Origin: Rhizomys pruinosus
Lineage: Eukaryota > Chordata > Mammalia > Rodentia > Spalacidae
Assembly: GCA_009823505.1 (NCBI GenBank)
Contig: VZQC01000356.1
Span: 236,285 to 300,284, forward strand
Length of the DNA stretch: 64,000 bases
Direction: 5' to 3'
This document shows positions 9,778 through 22,095 of the stretch, in pieces. The notes beneath the pieces were generated by a model, which made no database searches, was not told where the DNA came from, and was given only the letters and a program-made list of their open reading frames with translations. The stretch's first letter is position 1. Every line of letters starts with the position of its first letter. The position numbers and the translations under genes are program-made.

Positions 9778-12700
9778 ATGGATAATAAGGTGAAAGGAAA
9801 AAACATCCATCTTTCAATTATAACCTTAAATATTAATGGGCTGAACTCCCCAATCAAAAGGCATAGACTGGGAGAATGGATTAGGAAACAAAATCCATCT
9901 ATATGCTGTCTGCAAGAAACCCATCTCAATTTCAAGGACAGACACCAACTTAAGGTGAAGGGATGGAAGAAAATATTCCAAGCAAATGGTACCAAAAAGA
10001 AAGCAGGTGTCGCTATCCTAATATCAGACAAAATAGACTTCAAAGCAAAAGAAATCAAAAGAGACAAAGAGGGCCATTATATCTTCATTAAAGGAACAAT
10101 CGACGATGAAGATCTCACAATCATGAATATATATGCACCAAATGCCGGCGCACCAAACTTTGTAAAGACAACTCTTCAGGATCTTAAGGCTCAGATTAAC
10201 CCCAGCACACTAATAGTAGGGGACTTTAATACCCCACTAAGTCCTTTAGACAGATCAACAGGACAAAGGATAAACAGAGAGACATCTGAACTGAATGATA
10301 CAATACACCAAATGGACCTCACAGACATCTATCGAATATTCCACCCAAACACCAGAGAATACACTTTCTACTCAGCACCCCATGGAACATTCTCCAAAAT
10401 AGATCATATACTGGGCCACAGGGAAAAACTCAACAAATACAAAAAGATTGAAATAATCTCATGCATTCTTTCAGACCACAGTGCAATAAAACTCAATATC
10501 AACACCAGGATAAACCCTACAACCTACAAGAACACATGGAGACTAAACAACACTCTCCTGAATAATGAATGGGTCAAGGAAGAAATAAAGAAAGAAATAA
10601 AAACATTCCTGGAACTGAATGACAATGATAATACAACGCAGCAAAACCTATGGGACACTTTAAAAGCAGTCCTAAGAGGAAAGTTTATAGCTCTAAGTGC
10701 CTACATTAGAAAAACAGAAAGAGCACAAGTGAACGATCTAACGCTCCAGCTAAAAGTACTTGAGAGACAACAACAAATGAACCCTAAACGCAGCAGACAA
10801 GAAGAAATAACAAAAATCAGAGCAGAGATCAATGAAATAGAAACAAAGAAAACCATACAAAAAATCAATGAATCCAAAAGCTGGTTCTTTGAGAGAATAA
10901 ACAAGATAGACAGACCTCTAGCCCAGTTAACCAAAAGAAAGAAGGAACAACTCCAAATCAATAGAATCTGTGATGAAAAGGGAAATATCACAACAGATAA
11001 TGAAAAGATCCAGACAATCATACGGAATTACTTTAAAAACCTATACTCTACCAAGTTTGAAAACCTAGAAGAAATGGATGAATATCTGAAATCTTGGGAA
11101 TCACCAAAGCTCAACCAAGAAGAGATCGACAGCTTAAACAGACCAATAATATGTGAAGAAATTGAAGATGTAATAAGCAGCCTCCCAACCAAAAAATGCC
11201 CAGGCCCAGATGGTTTCACAGCAGAATTCTATAAAATATTTCAAAAAGACTTACAACCATTAATATTCAAGTTGTTTAGAAGGATACAAACGGAGGGAGT
11301 TCTCCCAGATTCCTTCTATGAAGCCAGCATCACTCTAATACCAAAACCAGGCAAAGATGCAACTAAAAAGGAGAACTATAGACCCATCTCCCTAATGAAC
11401 ACAGATGCCAAAATTCTAAATAGGATACTGGCAAATCGCATACAGACCCACATCAAGAAGATCATCCACCATGACCAAGTTGGATTCATACCAGAGATGC
11501 AGGGATGGTTCAACATACGAAAATCAATAAATATCATCAAGCATATAAATGGACTGAAAGACAAAAACCACACCATCATCTCAATTGACGCGGAAAAAGC
11601 CTTTGACAAAATCCAGCATCCGTTCATGTTTAAAGTCCTAGAGGGAATTGGATTGGAGGGATCATACCTTAATGTAATCAAAGCCATATACAGGAAACCC
11701 ACAGCCAATATCATCCTAAATGGGGAAACGACAGAAGCATTCCCCTTAAGGGTAGGAACTCGGCAAGGTTGTCCCCTGTCACCACTCCTTTTCAACATAG
11801 TGCTTGAATCCCTTGCTAGGGCAATAAGGCAAGAAAAGGAAATTAAAGGAGTTCTAATAGGAAAAGAGGAAGTCAAGCTATCCCTTTTTGCTGATGATAT
11901 GATTGTCTACTTAAGGGATGCTAAGAACTCCACCAGGAAACTCCTAGAAATGATTAGGAGCTTCAGTAAGGTGGCAGGATACAAAATAAACCTAGAAAAA
12001 TCAGTAGCCTTTCTCTACACCAACAGTAGGCAGCTGAAGAAGGAATACAAGGAGACCTTCCCACTCACAATAGCCTCAAAAACAATAAAATACCTAGGAA
12101 CAAACCTAACCAAAGATACCAAGGACCTCTACAACAAAAATTTTAAACCTCTGAAGAAGGAAATTGAAGAAGACATCAGGAGATGGACAAACCTCCCATG
12201 CTCATGGATTGGGAAAATAAATATAGTAAAAATGTCCATTCTACCTAAACTTGTATACAGATTTAATGCAATCCCAATCAAAATCCCCAAGAGCTTCTTC
12301 ACATGTTTGGAAAAAAGAATCCTCAATTTCATTTGGAAAAACAAAAGACCCCGAATAGCCAAAGCAACTCTGGGCGAAAAGAGCAATACAGGGGGGATCG
12401 CTATACCAGACATCAAACTATACTACAGGGCTATAGTCATAAAAACAGCTTGGTACTGGCACAAAAACAGACCAGTTGACCAATGGAACAAAATTGAAGA
12501 TCCAAACCTGAGCACATACAATTTCAGCCATCTCATATTTGATAAGGAGGCCAAGAAGACACATTGGAGGAAAGACAGCATCTTCAACAAGTGGTGTTGG
12601 CAAAACTGGATCACCACCTGTAGAAGAATGAAATTAAACCCCTACCTCTCACCCTGTACAAAAGTCAATTCCAAATGGATCAAAGACCTCAACGTGAAAT

Positions 12701-13611
12701 CCAAAACTCTGGAGGTGATAGAAGAGAAACTTGGCAGCAGACTACAAGACGTAGGTGTAGGAAAAGACTTCTTAAATCAGACAGCAGCTGCACAAGAAAT
12801 AAGGTCGTCAATTGACAAATGGGACCTCATTAAACTCAAAAGCTTCTGTACATCAAAGGAAACAATAAAGGAAGTGAAGAGAAAACCCACAGAATGGGAG
12901 GAAACCTTCACAGCAGATACATCCGACAAAGCATTAATCTCCAGAGTATACAAGCTACTCAAAAAACAAAGAAGAAAGAAAACAAATGAATCACTCAGAA
13001 GATGGAGCAAAGATCTGAACAGAGACTTCACAGAGGAGGAATTAGAGATGGCTGAGAAACACCTTAAGAAGTGTTCAACATCACTAATAATTAAGGAAAT
13101 GCAAATTAAAACCACCTTAAGATACCACCTTACTCCAGTAAGACTGGCTAGGATCAAGAAAACAAATGATGCCAAGTGCTGGAGAGGGTGTGGGGAAAGG
13201 GGAACACTCATCCATTGCTGGTGGGAATGTAAACTTGTGCAGCCACTATGGAAAACAGTGTGGAGAACCCTTAGAAGACTCAAAATGATCCTGCCATTTG
13301 ACCCAGTCATACCACTCCTGGGTATATACCCACAAGACTCATCTTACTGCAGAGATACATGCACAGCTATATTTATTGCCGCTCTGTTCACAATAGCAAA
13401 AAACTGGAATCAACCCAAATGCCCCTCAACTGACGAGTGGATAGAGAAAATGTGGTACATGTACACAATGGAATTCTATGCAGCAGTAAAGAAAGACAAC
13501 ATCATGAACTTTGCAGGTAAATGGATGGAGCTTGAAGACATCATGTTAAGTGAAGTAACACAGTCCCAGAAAAACAAACGACAAATGGTATCTCTCATAT
13601 GTGGACGCTAG
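9778..13611 (+). CDS. L1 ORF2 protein, endonuclease-reverse transcriptase
   Basis: 1277 codons without interruption, close to the ~1280 of muroid ORF2p. It nicks target DNA and reverse-transcribes L1 RNA at the nick; it also mobilises SINEs and retrocopies. The apurinic-type endonuclease fills residues ~1-240: N18 (TLNING), E47 (LQETHL), D149 and N151 (VGDFN), H234 (LSDHS). The reverse transcriptase follows, with [16 protein letters not shown] and the catalytic FADD at 704-707. The C-terminus keeps the cysteine motif C1134-x3-C1138-x7-H1146-x4-C1151. All catalytic residues checked are present, so it looks functional. It starts 44 bp after the ORF1 stop, as in other L1s. Confidence 0.96.
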   Translation: MDNKVKGKNIHLSIITLNINGLNSPIKRHRLGEWIRKQNPSICCLQETHLNFKDRHQLKVKGWKKIFQANGTKKKAGVAILISDKIDFKAKEIKRDKEGHYIFIKGTIDDEDLTIMNIYAPNAGAPNFVKTTLQDLKAQINPSTLIVGDFNTPLSPLDRSTGQRINRETSELNDTIHQMDLTDIYRIFHPNTREYTFYSAPHGTFSKIDHILGHREKLNKYKKIEIISCILSDHSAIKLNINTRINPTTYKNTWRLNNTLLNNEWVKEEIKKEIKTFLELNDNDNTTQQNLWDTLKAVLRGKFIALSAYIRKTERAQVNDLTLQLKVLERQQQMNPKRSRQEEITKIRAEINEIETKKTIQKINESKSWFFERINKIDRPLAQLTKRKKEQLQINRICDEKGNITTDNEKIQTIIRNYFKNLYSTKFENLEEMDEYLKSWESPKLNQEEIDSLNRPIICEEIEDVISSLPTKKCPGPDGFTAEFYKIFQKDLQPLIFKLFRRIQTEGVLPDSFYEASITLIPKPGKDATKKENYRPISLMNTDAKILNRILANRIQTHIKKIIHHDQVGFIPEMQGWFNIRKSINIIKHINGLKDKNHTIISIDAEKAFDKIQHPFMFKVLEGIGLEGSYLNVIKAIYRKPTANIILNGETTEAFPLRVGTRQGCPLSPLLFNIVLESLARAIRQEKEIKGVLIGKEEVKLSLFADDMIVYLRDAKNSTRKLLEMIRSFSKVAGYKINLEKSVAFLYTNSRQLKKEYKETFPLTIASKTIKYLGTNLTKDTKDLYNKNFKPLKKEIEEDIRRWTNLPCSWIGKINIVKMSILPKLVYRFNAIPIKIPKSFFTCLEKRILNFIWKNKRPRIAKATLGEKSNTGGIAIPDIKLYYRAIVIKTAWYWHKNRPVDQWNKIEDPNLSTYNFSHLIFDKEAKKTHWRKDSIFNKWCWQNWITTCRRMKLNPYLSPCTKVNSKWIKDLNVKSKTLEVIEEKLGSRLQDVGVGKDFLNQTAAAQEIRSSIDKWDLIKLKSFCTSKETIKEVKRKPTEWEETFTADTSDKALISRVYKLLKKQRRKKTNESLRRWSKDLNRDFTEEELEMAEKHLKKCSTSLIIKEMQIKTTLRYHLTPVRLARIKKTNDAKCWRGCGERGTLIHCWWECKLVQPLWKTVWRTLRRLKMILPFDPVIPLLGIYPQDSSYCRDTCTAIFIAALFTIAKNWNQPKCPSTDEWIEKMWYMYTMEFYAAVKKDNIMNFAGKWMELEDIMLSEVTQSQKNKRQMVSLICGR

Positions 13612-16010
13612 TACCAATAACCCAGTTATAAATATTTCTTGTGGAGAGGGATGCATATTAAAAGAACAACAACAGAAAGATTGCATCAGAAGGCTGACTG
13701 AAATGGTGACTCGGGAGGGGTGGGAGGGGTGGGAGAGGGACACGGGTGTATATTCGATTGGTGCATGTTTAATTGACATGAGTTCAACAAGTATCCAGTT
13801 TTGCCCAGACTCTGTCTACAAGATACATGGTGTTTTAGGACTTAGTAAAAGTAAATATGGGCATATTGGACAACATTGGTTTGAAGACTGATAAAAACGG
13901 TAATGCATCTGAGTTAATTGGTGATATAAATTGCTCTTGTCCACATTAGCTTTAACTAAAATCTGTATAACAATTACTTTGGGATTGGTATAAACAAATG
14001 TTCTCTATAATTTTGCTGTCATATAGTATCACCTGGTAGCAATCTCTTTCACCTATAGGATGATTTAACTCAAAAATGAACTTTGTTTCCCAAGTTAATC
14101 ACATACAGTAACCCAAAACAGCATGGGTGAACTTGATGAAATCTGTGCCTTGATTCCACCCTATAGGTATGTATAAAACAACTGCTTTTTTGAGACTCAT
14201 GGGTCAAAACTAAACACCTTAAATAAAAAAGGGGGATATAGATAGATATGAAAACTTTTTGTCAAAAAACCTTGCAACCCAAATCTTAAAACTAACTATG
14301 GGAAAGGATTTGTATGTTCCAACAGGCCAGAGTATCACCAACTTAATGGCTGAGAAAGAAAATGCAGCTTTGCAGTGAGTAGGATGTACCAGAAAGTGCC
14401 AGCAGAAGGATTGACTCCTCTGCGCATTGAAGGGAAGAAATGCCTCAGATTGCTGCAGACATCAGGCCCCTCTGTGGATCCTACTAGTAACAACTATTTT
14501 TTAATGATTCCTAACGAAGCTTACCTTCTAGGTGCTGCAAAGGTTTTAATACAAGAGACTTTCTTAACTCCCCCCCATAGAATAAAGAGAAATAAGAGGA
14601 TGATGAGGTCATTCTCCAGCTGTAGATTGGAACCAGCTGTTATAGAAGTGTTCTCTTGTAAAATCAGTAAAACTGCCTTCTTTAATTGACTAATGGACAT
14701 AGAAACTGTGAAAAGGATTATTTTCTATTCAGAACCAAATATAATGCTAAAGTCTCCTTAAGCTATGCACCTAAACAAAATATATCAATACAGGAGCTCT
14801 GACATCAACAATGGATTATTCTACCAAGGAGATGTTGGCCAGGGGATCCAAGCCCCCACAAATGGTAAAGGCTCCTTGCCTCCTAACTGGGATATCTGCA
14901 GGAAGAGAGGCGATAAGGCCCTGCTGTTGAAGACCTGATACAAACATGGAAAAGATGTATGGAGACCGCACTTGCAAGTATACAGATGGTCTCTGGGATG
15001 CCAGAGAGTGTTACCAAAGACCACTAAACCAATAAAGCAAATATAGGTCTCCTTGAGTCAAGCAAGACTCCTCCGTCAGCACCAGCTACACCTCATCTGC
15101 CTGGAAATACTGTGCAGCAGTGGCAGCCATATGTCTGTATATCCCAAATCTAATTGGCTATTGGCTCTCTCCTTGGAGGAATAACCCACGGCTGATGTCA
15201 CAAGCTTACATCCTCTAATGGTTAGGAGATGTTATAAACCACACGAAGACCCTGCCATACTTGACAGAAGAAAATGTAGATCATGAATTGACATACCATC
15301 CAAACATCTGTGTCTATACCAAAGTAACCTACCATAACAATTAGTACTGTTTAAATACCCATATATCTAATTGTGTGTGCTTCATTAGTAGGATCGAAAG
15401 GCTATATATTATACTGTTTAAATACCTAAATATCTAATTGCATGTGCTTCATTAGTAGGATCGAAAGGTTAAGCCTGGACAAGCTGGCAGCCCATGAAAG
15501 AAAACAGCCAGAACTGACTAGAGACCAAGACATCAGCTCCAGAGAAAGTAGAGTGTTTTGCTTCTCATCCACCTGTGCCCCTTTTCTAAGCCTAGGGAAC
15601 AATCTGCGGAAGAGGGGGCGTGGTAGAATGTAAGGGCTTCGATTGGGGTTAATGGTGAAACTACAACAATATAGACTGGACACTCATTTGATCAACTTGA
15701 TTGAACATACAAGCCCCCCCTTTCAGGATGGTGGGACCCATGAGCTGTGTGGGTTTGGGCACAACTGCTTGCAAATTGGTTTTACATGAAGGATGCTTGT
15801 ACTCACAAATTATCACCTATTGTTAAAAAAAATGAAAACAAAACAAAACAAAAAAGCAGAGAAAGATGCAGAAAACTTACGGCAGAATGCACGATCTGCG
15901 ATGGGTAGGGGTGGGGTGGGGGGGAAGGGAAGGGGATATATGCCTGAACTGAATTGGAAAATGATGTATGAAATACACAAAGCATCAATAAAAATAAAAA
16001 AAAATTAATA
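13612..16010 (+). mobile_element. Putative long L1 3' UTR
   Basis: About 2.4 kb from the ORF2 stop to the A-rich tail, with no earlier tail or target duplication. It holds a G-rich tract at 13713-13741 (the usual L1 3' UTR feature), a run of unrecognised AT-rich sequence, a tandemly repeated ~65-bp block (15351-15470, cttcattagtaggatcgaaa), and a second G-rich tract at 15903-15936 just before the tail. Its distal part recurs at 1-880, 31050-31592 and 63089-63625, always ending the same way. Length compared with the usual ~0.6 kb is odd; a nested second element is the alternative. Confidence 0.6.
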
Positions 16011-16011
16011 G

Positions 16012-16070
16012 ACAGATAAATAATAAATAATAAATAATAAATAAATAAATAAATAAATAAATAAATAGAA
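16012..16070 (+). repeat. (AAAT)n at L1 tail
   Basis: A-rich tail of the L1 grading into aaat repeats. Confidence 0.85.
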
Positions 16071-16079
16071 GTATTATCT

Positions 16080-16220
16080 TGCCTTTAATCCCAGCACTCC
16101 AGAGGCAAAGGCAGGCATATCTATGTGAGCTTAAGACCAGCCTGGTCTACAGAGTGAACTCCAGGCCAGCTGGGCTAAAAGGGAGACCTTGTCTCAAAAA
16201 TACCAAAAAAAAAAAAAAAG
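16080..16220 (+). mobile_element. B1 SINE
   Basis: B1 (7SL-derived) with cctttaatcccagcact at the left and a 15-A tail; diverged internally. Confidence 0.9.
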
Positions 16221-16818
16221 TATTTATCTTGTATCTCACCAGGTAGAAGGAGAGTTGAGCTTCTGAAGCTGCTCAGCTTCTGTGACAGGACTAGATGCCA
16301 GGCCTCCTCAGTGGATTCTGGTACTTCCACACAAAGCCTGTGGCTGGGAATGGAGTGCCCTGTTTGCCCTATCAGGGTGGCACAGATCCGGGTTTCTGCA
16401 ACCATCTACCTACCTACCTACCACCTTGCTCCAAGTTTACCACTTCCTTCTCTTTCCTGCAGGGAGATTTGCTGAGTCCATGCCGCTGTGATGGCTCCGT
16501 TATGTGCACACACCAGCCATGTCTCATCAAGTGGATCAGTGAACGGGGCTGCTGGAGCTATAAACTGTGCTACTACAAGTACCACGTCATTGCTATAAGC
16601 ACAAAGAATCCTCTGCAGTGGCAGGCCATCTCCCTGACCGTCATCGAGAAGATTCAGATTGCAGCCACCATCTTGGGCTCCCTCTTCCTCATTGCCAGTA
16701 TCTCTTGGCTCATCTGGTCAACCTTCAGTCCCTCAGCAAAATGGCAGCGCCAAGACTTCCTCTTCCAGATCTGCTACGGGATGTATGGCTTCATGGATGT
16801 GGTGTGCATAGCACTGTG
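16221..16818 (+). pseudogene. MARCHF4-like RING-CH ligase pseudogene fragment
   Basis: From 16463 the plus strand encodes residues typical of the membrane RING-CH E3 ligases MARCHF4/9/11: [28 protein letters not shown], then [20 protein letters not shown] and a transmembrane stretch. Best fit from memory is MARCHF4. Directly before it is ctctttcctgcag, a good splice acceptor, so the copy kept intron sequence and is not a processed retrocopy. The first RING cysteines (upstream exon) are missing, the expected CWSC reads CWSY, losing a zinc ligand, and the frame stops at 16819 where a B1 begins; the second membrane helix and tail are gone. Non-functional. Confidence 0.8.
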
Positions 16819-16829
16819 AAAAGTGCCTC

Positions 16830-16946
16830 CTGGGCAGAGGCAGGCGGATCTTTGTGAGTTCAAGGCCAGCCTGGTCTACATAGTGAGTTCCAGGCCAGCT
16901 GGGGCTACAGGGAGACCCTGTCTCTAAAAGACCAAAAAAAAAAAAA
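16830..16946 (+). mobile_element. B1 SINE, 5'-truncated
   Basis: Starts inside B1 at gcagaggcaggcggatc and ends in an A tail. Directly follows the MARCHF4-like fragment. Confidence 0.9.
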
Positions 16947-17138
16947 AGTGTCTCCTGTGTCTTAACTTCATTATCTTCTTTACTTCATATGACTGTACCA
17001 TACAGCTGCTATTACAACGCCAATTTACCTGGTGAGAAAACCAAGAATCAGAGGTGAACCACCCACCTGAACTCTTCTGGTCTACATCTTTAAAACTGTT
17101 AAAAACAATGCAATACATATTAAAACACATATTGCTCA

Positions 17139-17140
17139 TG

Positions 17141-17179
<39 letters not shown>

Positions 17180-17206
17180 TAAAAAAAAAAAAAAAAAAAA
17201 AAAAAA
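17139..17206 (+). repeat. Long A-rich tract
   Basis: Two runs of A separated by tttctt, probably the joined tails of retroelements. Length in the assembly may be unreliable. Confidence 0.8.
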
Positions 17207-17207
17207 C

Positions 17208-17570
17208 AATGGTGATCCATTTTGCCAACACCATTTGCTGAAGATGCTACCTTTCCTCCACTGAGATTTTTTGGCTGCTTTGTCATAGATGAGGTGGCTG
17301 AATTTATATGAGCTCAAGGTTGCATATTTAATTTTGTTCCATTGGTCAATGGTTCTGTTTTTTTTTTTTTTTCCAGTACTAGGCTCTCTTTATGACTATA
17401 TCCCTGTACTATAGCTTGAAGTCTGGTAATGTAATTCCCCCAATATTGCACTTTTCACTTAGGGTTGCTTTAGCTATTCATGGTCTTTTGTGTTTCCATA
17501 TGACCTTAAGGATTTTTTTCTAAGTCTGTGATAAGCTCATGGGGATTTTGATTCACAAGGATTCCAGTAG
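17208..17570 (-). mobile_element. Antisense L1 ORF2 fragment
   Basis: Minus strand reads SYKFSHLIYDKAAKKSQWRK and SIFSKWCWQNG, equivalent to residues ~910-940 of the intact ORF2. Older than the full-length copy. Confidence 0.85.
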
Positions 17571-18555
17571 CCTCAGTTGGCTGGTAGCTCAGTATGTAGA
17601 CCAGGGTGGCTTTCCTCTCATAGAGACCTGACTCTCTGCCTCCACATGGACATGATAAAACATCTTTATAAAGTATAAAATGTCAAAAAAAACAGCTTTT
17701 CTTCATACCAACAGACAATATGCTGAGAAATCTCCAGATCACTCAGTTTCTTTAACATATCTTGGACTCCTTGAGGGCTAACATTCACAGCGACAAAGAC
17801 TTCAGTGCAGGTTGTAGGGGAGAATAGGTAGCTAACAAATTAAGGAAAAAAATCTTACCCTACTCTGCACTTAAGGACCTACAATAACAACCTGTCAGGC
17901 AAGCTATGGCCACTGGTGCAATAGTGGCAGGACAGTTTTGTGGATCACAAAATGATTTCCAACTAGCAAGAAGGCAAGCATGGTATTATAAACAAAATCT
18001 TGTCATTGGAAAAATAACAGGCCCTAAGAAGGAATCTAATACTCTTATATTTAAAAGTAACGTATTTATAATGTCCTTAAATATTTCTGTTTATACACAT
18101 AGAATAATGTTACTTTCAGCCTGGATTACAGAAACTTCTTTTGCAATGGAAACAGTGACAATAGACTCAAAAATAGTCAGATACCGAGAACAAGTGGCTG
18201 ATGATGCACAGCAGTAAACAGGACATCTATATTACCCTGTCCAAGTCCCAGGGAATACTACAGAAGAAAGAGCAAAGAGACTGAAAGGAAGGGGAATGGG
18301 GAGCCTATATATAAAATACCGCATTTTTGTATGACAGGGGGGTTGTAAATATGATAACAAAATGGACTGGCATCTTGCCAAGACCCTCACTACAAAATAC
18401 ATGAAATAAGAGGGTGAAAACTTAGATGGAGGATGGAGATTAGTAGGAATGAGAGAGAGGGAGGTTAAGAGCATAATGGAGAAAAATAAATATAATCACA
18501 ATGTTTTGTGCAAATCTATGAAATTATTAAATACCAAAGTGAATAACTAAAAAAA
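17571..18555. other. No gene seen
   Basis: AT-rich, no convincing ORF. A 103-codon ORF at 17906-18217 has no recognisable domain and is most likely chance. Confidence 0.4.
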
Positions 18556-18724
18556 ACAGCAAAACTGTAATGCAAATCCAACCAGGAAATATTGAATATT
18601 TGTTGGAAACAATAACTTTGATCATCTATATAATCTTCCAATTATAATACTATTGTAGCAAATGTTACTATTGTTACTTATGAAGTTAAACTTGGATAGG
18701 AAATAAATGCTTTTAAAAAGGGGA

Positions 18725-18891
18725 AAAAAGGATCTGGGAGTGGTGACACATGTTTTTATCCCCAGCACTCAGGAGGCAGGGGCAGGTGGATCTCTGTGAT
18801 TTCAAGGACAGCTTGGTCTATATAGTGAACTCCAGACCAGATGGAACTAAAGGGAAACCCTGTCTCAAAAAGACAAAAAAAAAAAAAAAAC
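18725..18891 (+). mobile_element. B1 SINE inside copy A
   Basis: Diverged B1 with an A tail. Copy B has B2 elements here instead, so it arrived after the duplication. Confidence 0.88.
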
Positions 18892-18899
18892 TCTTTGAA

Positions 18900-19740
18900 T
18901 GAACTAATAAATAAATGAAAAACTTCTGAAATCAAAACTCAAATTTACCTAAGGAGCTGAAGAAGACAAGATGGAAAGATCTCTCATGTGTATGAAATGG
19001 GAGGTAATATTATGAAAACACTAAGGTTGCTGGAATATATGACCAATTCAAACTACACAATGTTCAAACTTCTCATAATACACTTCATGGAAATAGTAAA
19101 GAACATCTCGAAGTTTAAATGGAAGCACAGAACATCACGAATACTGACACACAAATCAAGCAAACAGAGGAATGCCTGAATAATCCCAGAATGGATTCCA
19201 GCTTTCTCAAAGAGCCACAGCACCAAAAGAAATAGGGAAGTGGTACCAAAGCAGACATGTAGCCCAGCACAACAGAGTAACATATCTAGAACCATGCAAG
19301 TGAACTCTGACCACAGGATTTCATCAAACTGCCAAAAACCTATGATGCTGAATAGAAAGTCTCTTCAGTAAATGATGCTGGAATTTATATCTAAATGGGG
19401 AAGAATGAAATTCAGTTTGATTCTCTTCTACTGTACAACAATCAACTGAAATGAGTCATAACAAAGGGGAATACTTTGATATGTACACACAGCAGAGTAG
19501 TTTCTCAATAGGGCTACAAATATTTAGGAGATAAGAGTAATAACTGGCAAATAGTTTGGCATATAATTAGAAACCTGAATGTATATGATAATAAGTACAA
19601 GCACAAGTGGAAGGCTAACAGAATGGATAATTTATTGGCTATATAATCATAAAACAATACACAACTACCCAGAACTTATCAAGAATTCTCAAAGGGGAAA
19701 AGGAAGTAAACAATAATCCAATGAATACATCTCCAGACAG
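18900..19740 (+). mobile_element. Ancient L1 ORF2 relic
   Basis: Sense-strand L1 text too decayed for an ORF, for example the segment around 19330-19440 equivalent to the ORF2 NKWCWQNW...NPYLSPCT region. Present in both copies of the segmental duplication. Confidence 0.6.
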
Positions 19741-19744
19741 TCTT

Positions 19745-20225
19745 TTTAAACATTTCATGACTTTTATTTTATGTGCATGAGTGTATTCCATGCAAGCATG
19801 TAACCGCATTCATCCTATACAATGCCCACAGAGGTCAGAAGATGAAGTGGAGGGGGCTGGAGAGATGGCCTAGCGGTTAAGGGCGCCGACCGCTCTTGCA
19901 GAGGACCCGGGTTCGATCCCCAGCACCCACATGGCAGCCGAGAACCGTCTGAAACTCCAATTCCAGGAGAACTCCAGCTCCAGGGGAATCTGACACTCTC
20001 TTCTGATCTCCGCGGCATTGCACGACATGGGTGCACAAACTTGCATGCAGACAGTACATTCATACACATACAGAAATAAATAAAAATTAAAAAAAAAAAG
20101 AAGATGAAGTGGGATCTCCTGGTGTTGGACATACAGAAAGTTTTTAGCTGTCATGTGAGTACTGGGAGTCAAATCTGGATCTTCTGCAAGAGCAGTTAGT
20201 GCTCTTAAACTGATTGAACTCTCCA
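19745..20225 (-). mobile_element. Old antisense B2-like SINE, split
   Basis: Old B2/B3-like element on the minus strand, matching 50030-50240 in copy B, interrupted by the young B2 at 19853-20099. Confidence 0.7.
19853..20099 (+). mobile_element. Young B2 SINE
   Basis: Full-length tRNA-derived SINE starting ggggctggagagatggccta, with intact pol III A box and B box (gggttcgatcccc) and several CpGs. Flanked by the duplication agaagatgaagtggg. Belongs to the subfamily with the extra ~19-bp aactcca block. Absent from copy B, so it postdates the duplication. Confidence 0.95.
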
Positions 20226-20488
20226 GCCAAATACATAAATAATCTTAACAAACCAGACTAAAAAACAGTACAAATGGCCAGAAATTATAAGCTTAAAATC
20301 TCCACCTCATGTCTTCAAGATAATGCCTATCAGTTATGCACTGAGAATCCATGATGACACAGTCAGTATAAATTCTTAAGGTATTAAATTATAAAAAATG
20401 CTAAAGACAATAAAGGGAGTCAGAATCCAAGTTAGCATGAAGTTTTTTGAAACATAAAAGAATGATTTACAAAATAAATATCTAAATT

Positions 20489-20612
20489 ATGATGGCACAT
20501 GCCCTTGATGCCAGCACTAAGGAGGCAGAGGAAGGTGGCTATGAGATCAAGGCTAGTCTGGTATACATAGCAAGTTCCAGGCCAGCTGGAGATACCAGGA
20601 GACCCTATGATG
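20489..20612 (+). mobile_element. B1 fragment shared by both duplicate copies
   Basis: Diverged B1 (gccagcactaaggaggcaga). The same fragment sits at 50500-50622, so it predates the duplication. Confidence 0.75.
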
Positions 20613-20849
20613 CTTACACTGTTATCATTATGCTTAGCCTTCTGGATCCATTTCTGTATGAATTAAACAAGAAATGACTATTATTTATACCTCTGGAAAA
20701 AAGGCTGAAAGAAATACTACAAAGCTTTGAATGACTTTGATTGTGTATTGGAATTGTAGATTCAGTCTAACCTATAGGTTGAAATGCTCTAACTTCTCAA
20801 TTTTCTATAACCTAAGAAACTGAAAAGGTTCATAAAAGTATATGGATAT

Positions 20850-21107
20850 CCCAAGTGCTGGGATTAAAAGCATGCGCTACCATGCCCGGCTTAAAAAAAA
20901 TAGTTGGTTTTTATTTTATTTTTCTTTTCTTTCTTTCTTTCTTTATTGGTACAAGATTATGTTATAAATCAAATCTAGACTCATGTCCCCCTCCCTACCC
21001 CCAACCCCACCAGAGCTCATGCATTCTGCCAAACATGTTTTTCATTTTTTCTGAGTCTTTCTCAAAATTATCAATGAAGAAGTTGACTGTTTTGAGAAGT
21101 TAAAAAA
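20850..21107 (+). mobile_element. Chimeric insertion (antisense B1 + antisense L1 3' end)
   Basis: Flanked by aaaagtatatggatat on both sides (20834-20849 and 21108-21123). The insert is an antisense B1 piece, an A/T stretch, an antisense L1 terminal segment (accagagctcatgcattctg), then unique sequence and a right-hand A run. The empty site is seen at ~50850 in copy B. It looks like one retrotransposed chimeric RNA. Confidence 0.75.
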
Positions 21108-21414
21108 AAAAGTATATGGATATGTAAGGGCATGACTAATGTATGAAACAAACCAAAATATTTTCTACTGTATTGTCACTTATAAAAACAATTCCTAAAA
21201 GTTTCTTATACAGAACATTTTCAGAAGAAATCAAGAACACACCTAAGACAATGGTGTACCAAATAGGTATCTGGGCATTTGTTATTTTTTCTAAATGCTT
21301 TTATTAACTGGCTAAGAAGTAGATATTATTATACCATTTCATATAAACTCCAGCTGGGAAATCTGTAATGTTTTCTGCTTCTCAAATCTGAATTGTCAGA
21401 GAGTCCCTCTGACA

Positions 21415-21690
21415 CTAGAGGACAGAGAACATAGATCCCAAGTCCAAGGGTTCCAACACTGATAGTTCAATCAACACTACCACTCATGGAAGAGGACAGA
21501 ACATAGACTCCAAGTCCCAAGGTTCCAACACCTATGGGAGAGGACAGAGAACCTTAAGTCCTGGGGTTCTAATATCTGATAGCACAGGACAAACAACATG
21601 TACCCCTGAGTTCAAGGACTTGAATATTAATAATTCTGATAGTAAAGGACAGAGAACATGTACCCTAAAGCACAGGGGTCTTACAATGTT
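21415..21690 (+). repeat. Diverged minisatellite, ~65-bp unit
   Basis: Four or so imperfect copies containing ggacagagaacat and a ccaagtcc...ggttccaac word. Copy B has only about two. Confidence 0.65.
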
Positions 21691-22036
21691 ATCACTGGTG
21701 GCTAAGGACAGCCATGGACCCTGAGACCTAAGGCTTAAACCACCCTCACAAGGCCTTTTCCTCCAACCCCAAACTATCACCAATAGTGTTGTCACACCCC
21801 CACATAGTTGAGGTTACACACCACAAGGTCCCAAGATCCTTAATCCAACAAGCATTAGCAAATCCTGGACACATGTGAGCCATGTCACAACTCTGGCCTT
21901 CTGACTTCCTTGTTCATTCTACCCAGTGTACTATCTACTTAGTTCAGTACCTCAAGCCCTATACCTCTTTTGCTGTACCTCTAGTTTCAACTATGATCAC
22001 GTGAGTAAATACTTCATACACTTTTGGCTCTAACTG

Positions 22037-22037
22037 T

Positions 22038-22081
<44 letters not shown>

Positions 22082-22095
22082 CCACCACCATCCAA
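22037..22095 (+). repeat. (ATC)n microsatellite
   Basis: About 17 atc repeats followed by acc repeats. An antisense ORF with an Asp run results and is not a gene. Confidence 0.95.

Larger units (their letters stand above)
8079..16010 (+). mobile_element. Nearly intact full-length LINE-1
   Basis: A single plus-strand L1 with ~450-bp GC-richer 5' UTR, ORF1 with one frameshift, a 44-bp spacer, an uninterrupted ORF2, and a 3' region ending in a conserved terminal block and A-rich tail. If the whole 13612-16010 segment is its 3' UTR, the element is about 7.9 kb, longer than a typical L1. Target duplications were not found. ORF1 needs one restored base to be open, so ORF2 may still be made while ORF1p is not. 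Confidence 0.8.

Noticed and set aside
17906..18217. 103-codon ORF as a small gene
   Set aside because: No domain, no flanking gene structure, AT-rich intergenic composition.
19853..19930. tRNA-like A and B boxes suggesting a tRNA gene
   Set aside because: They are the tRNA-derived head of a B2 SINE with tail and target duplications.
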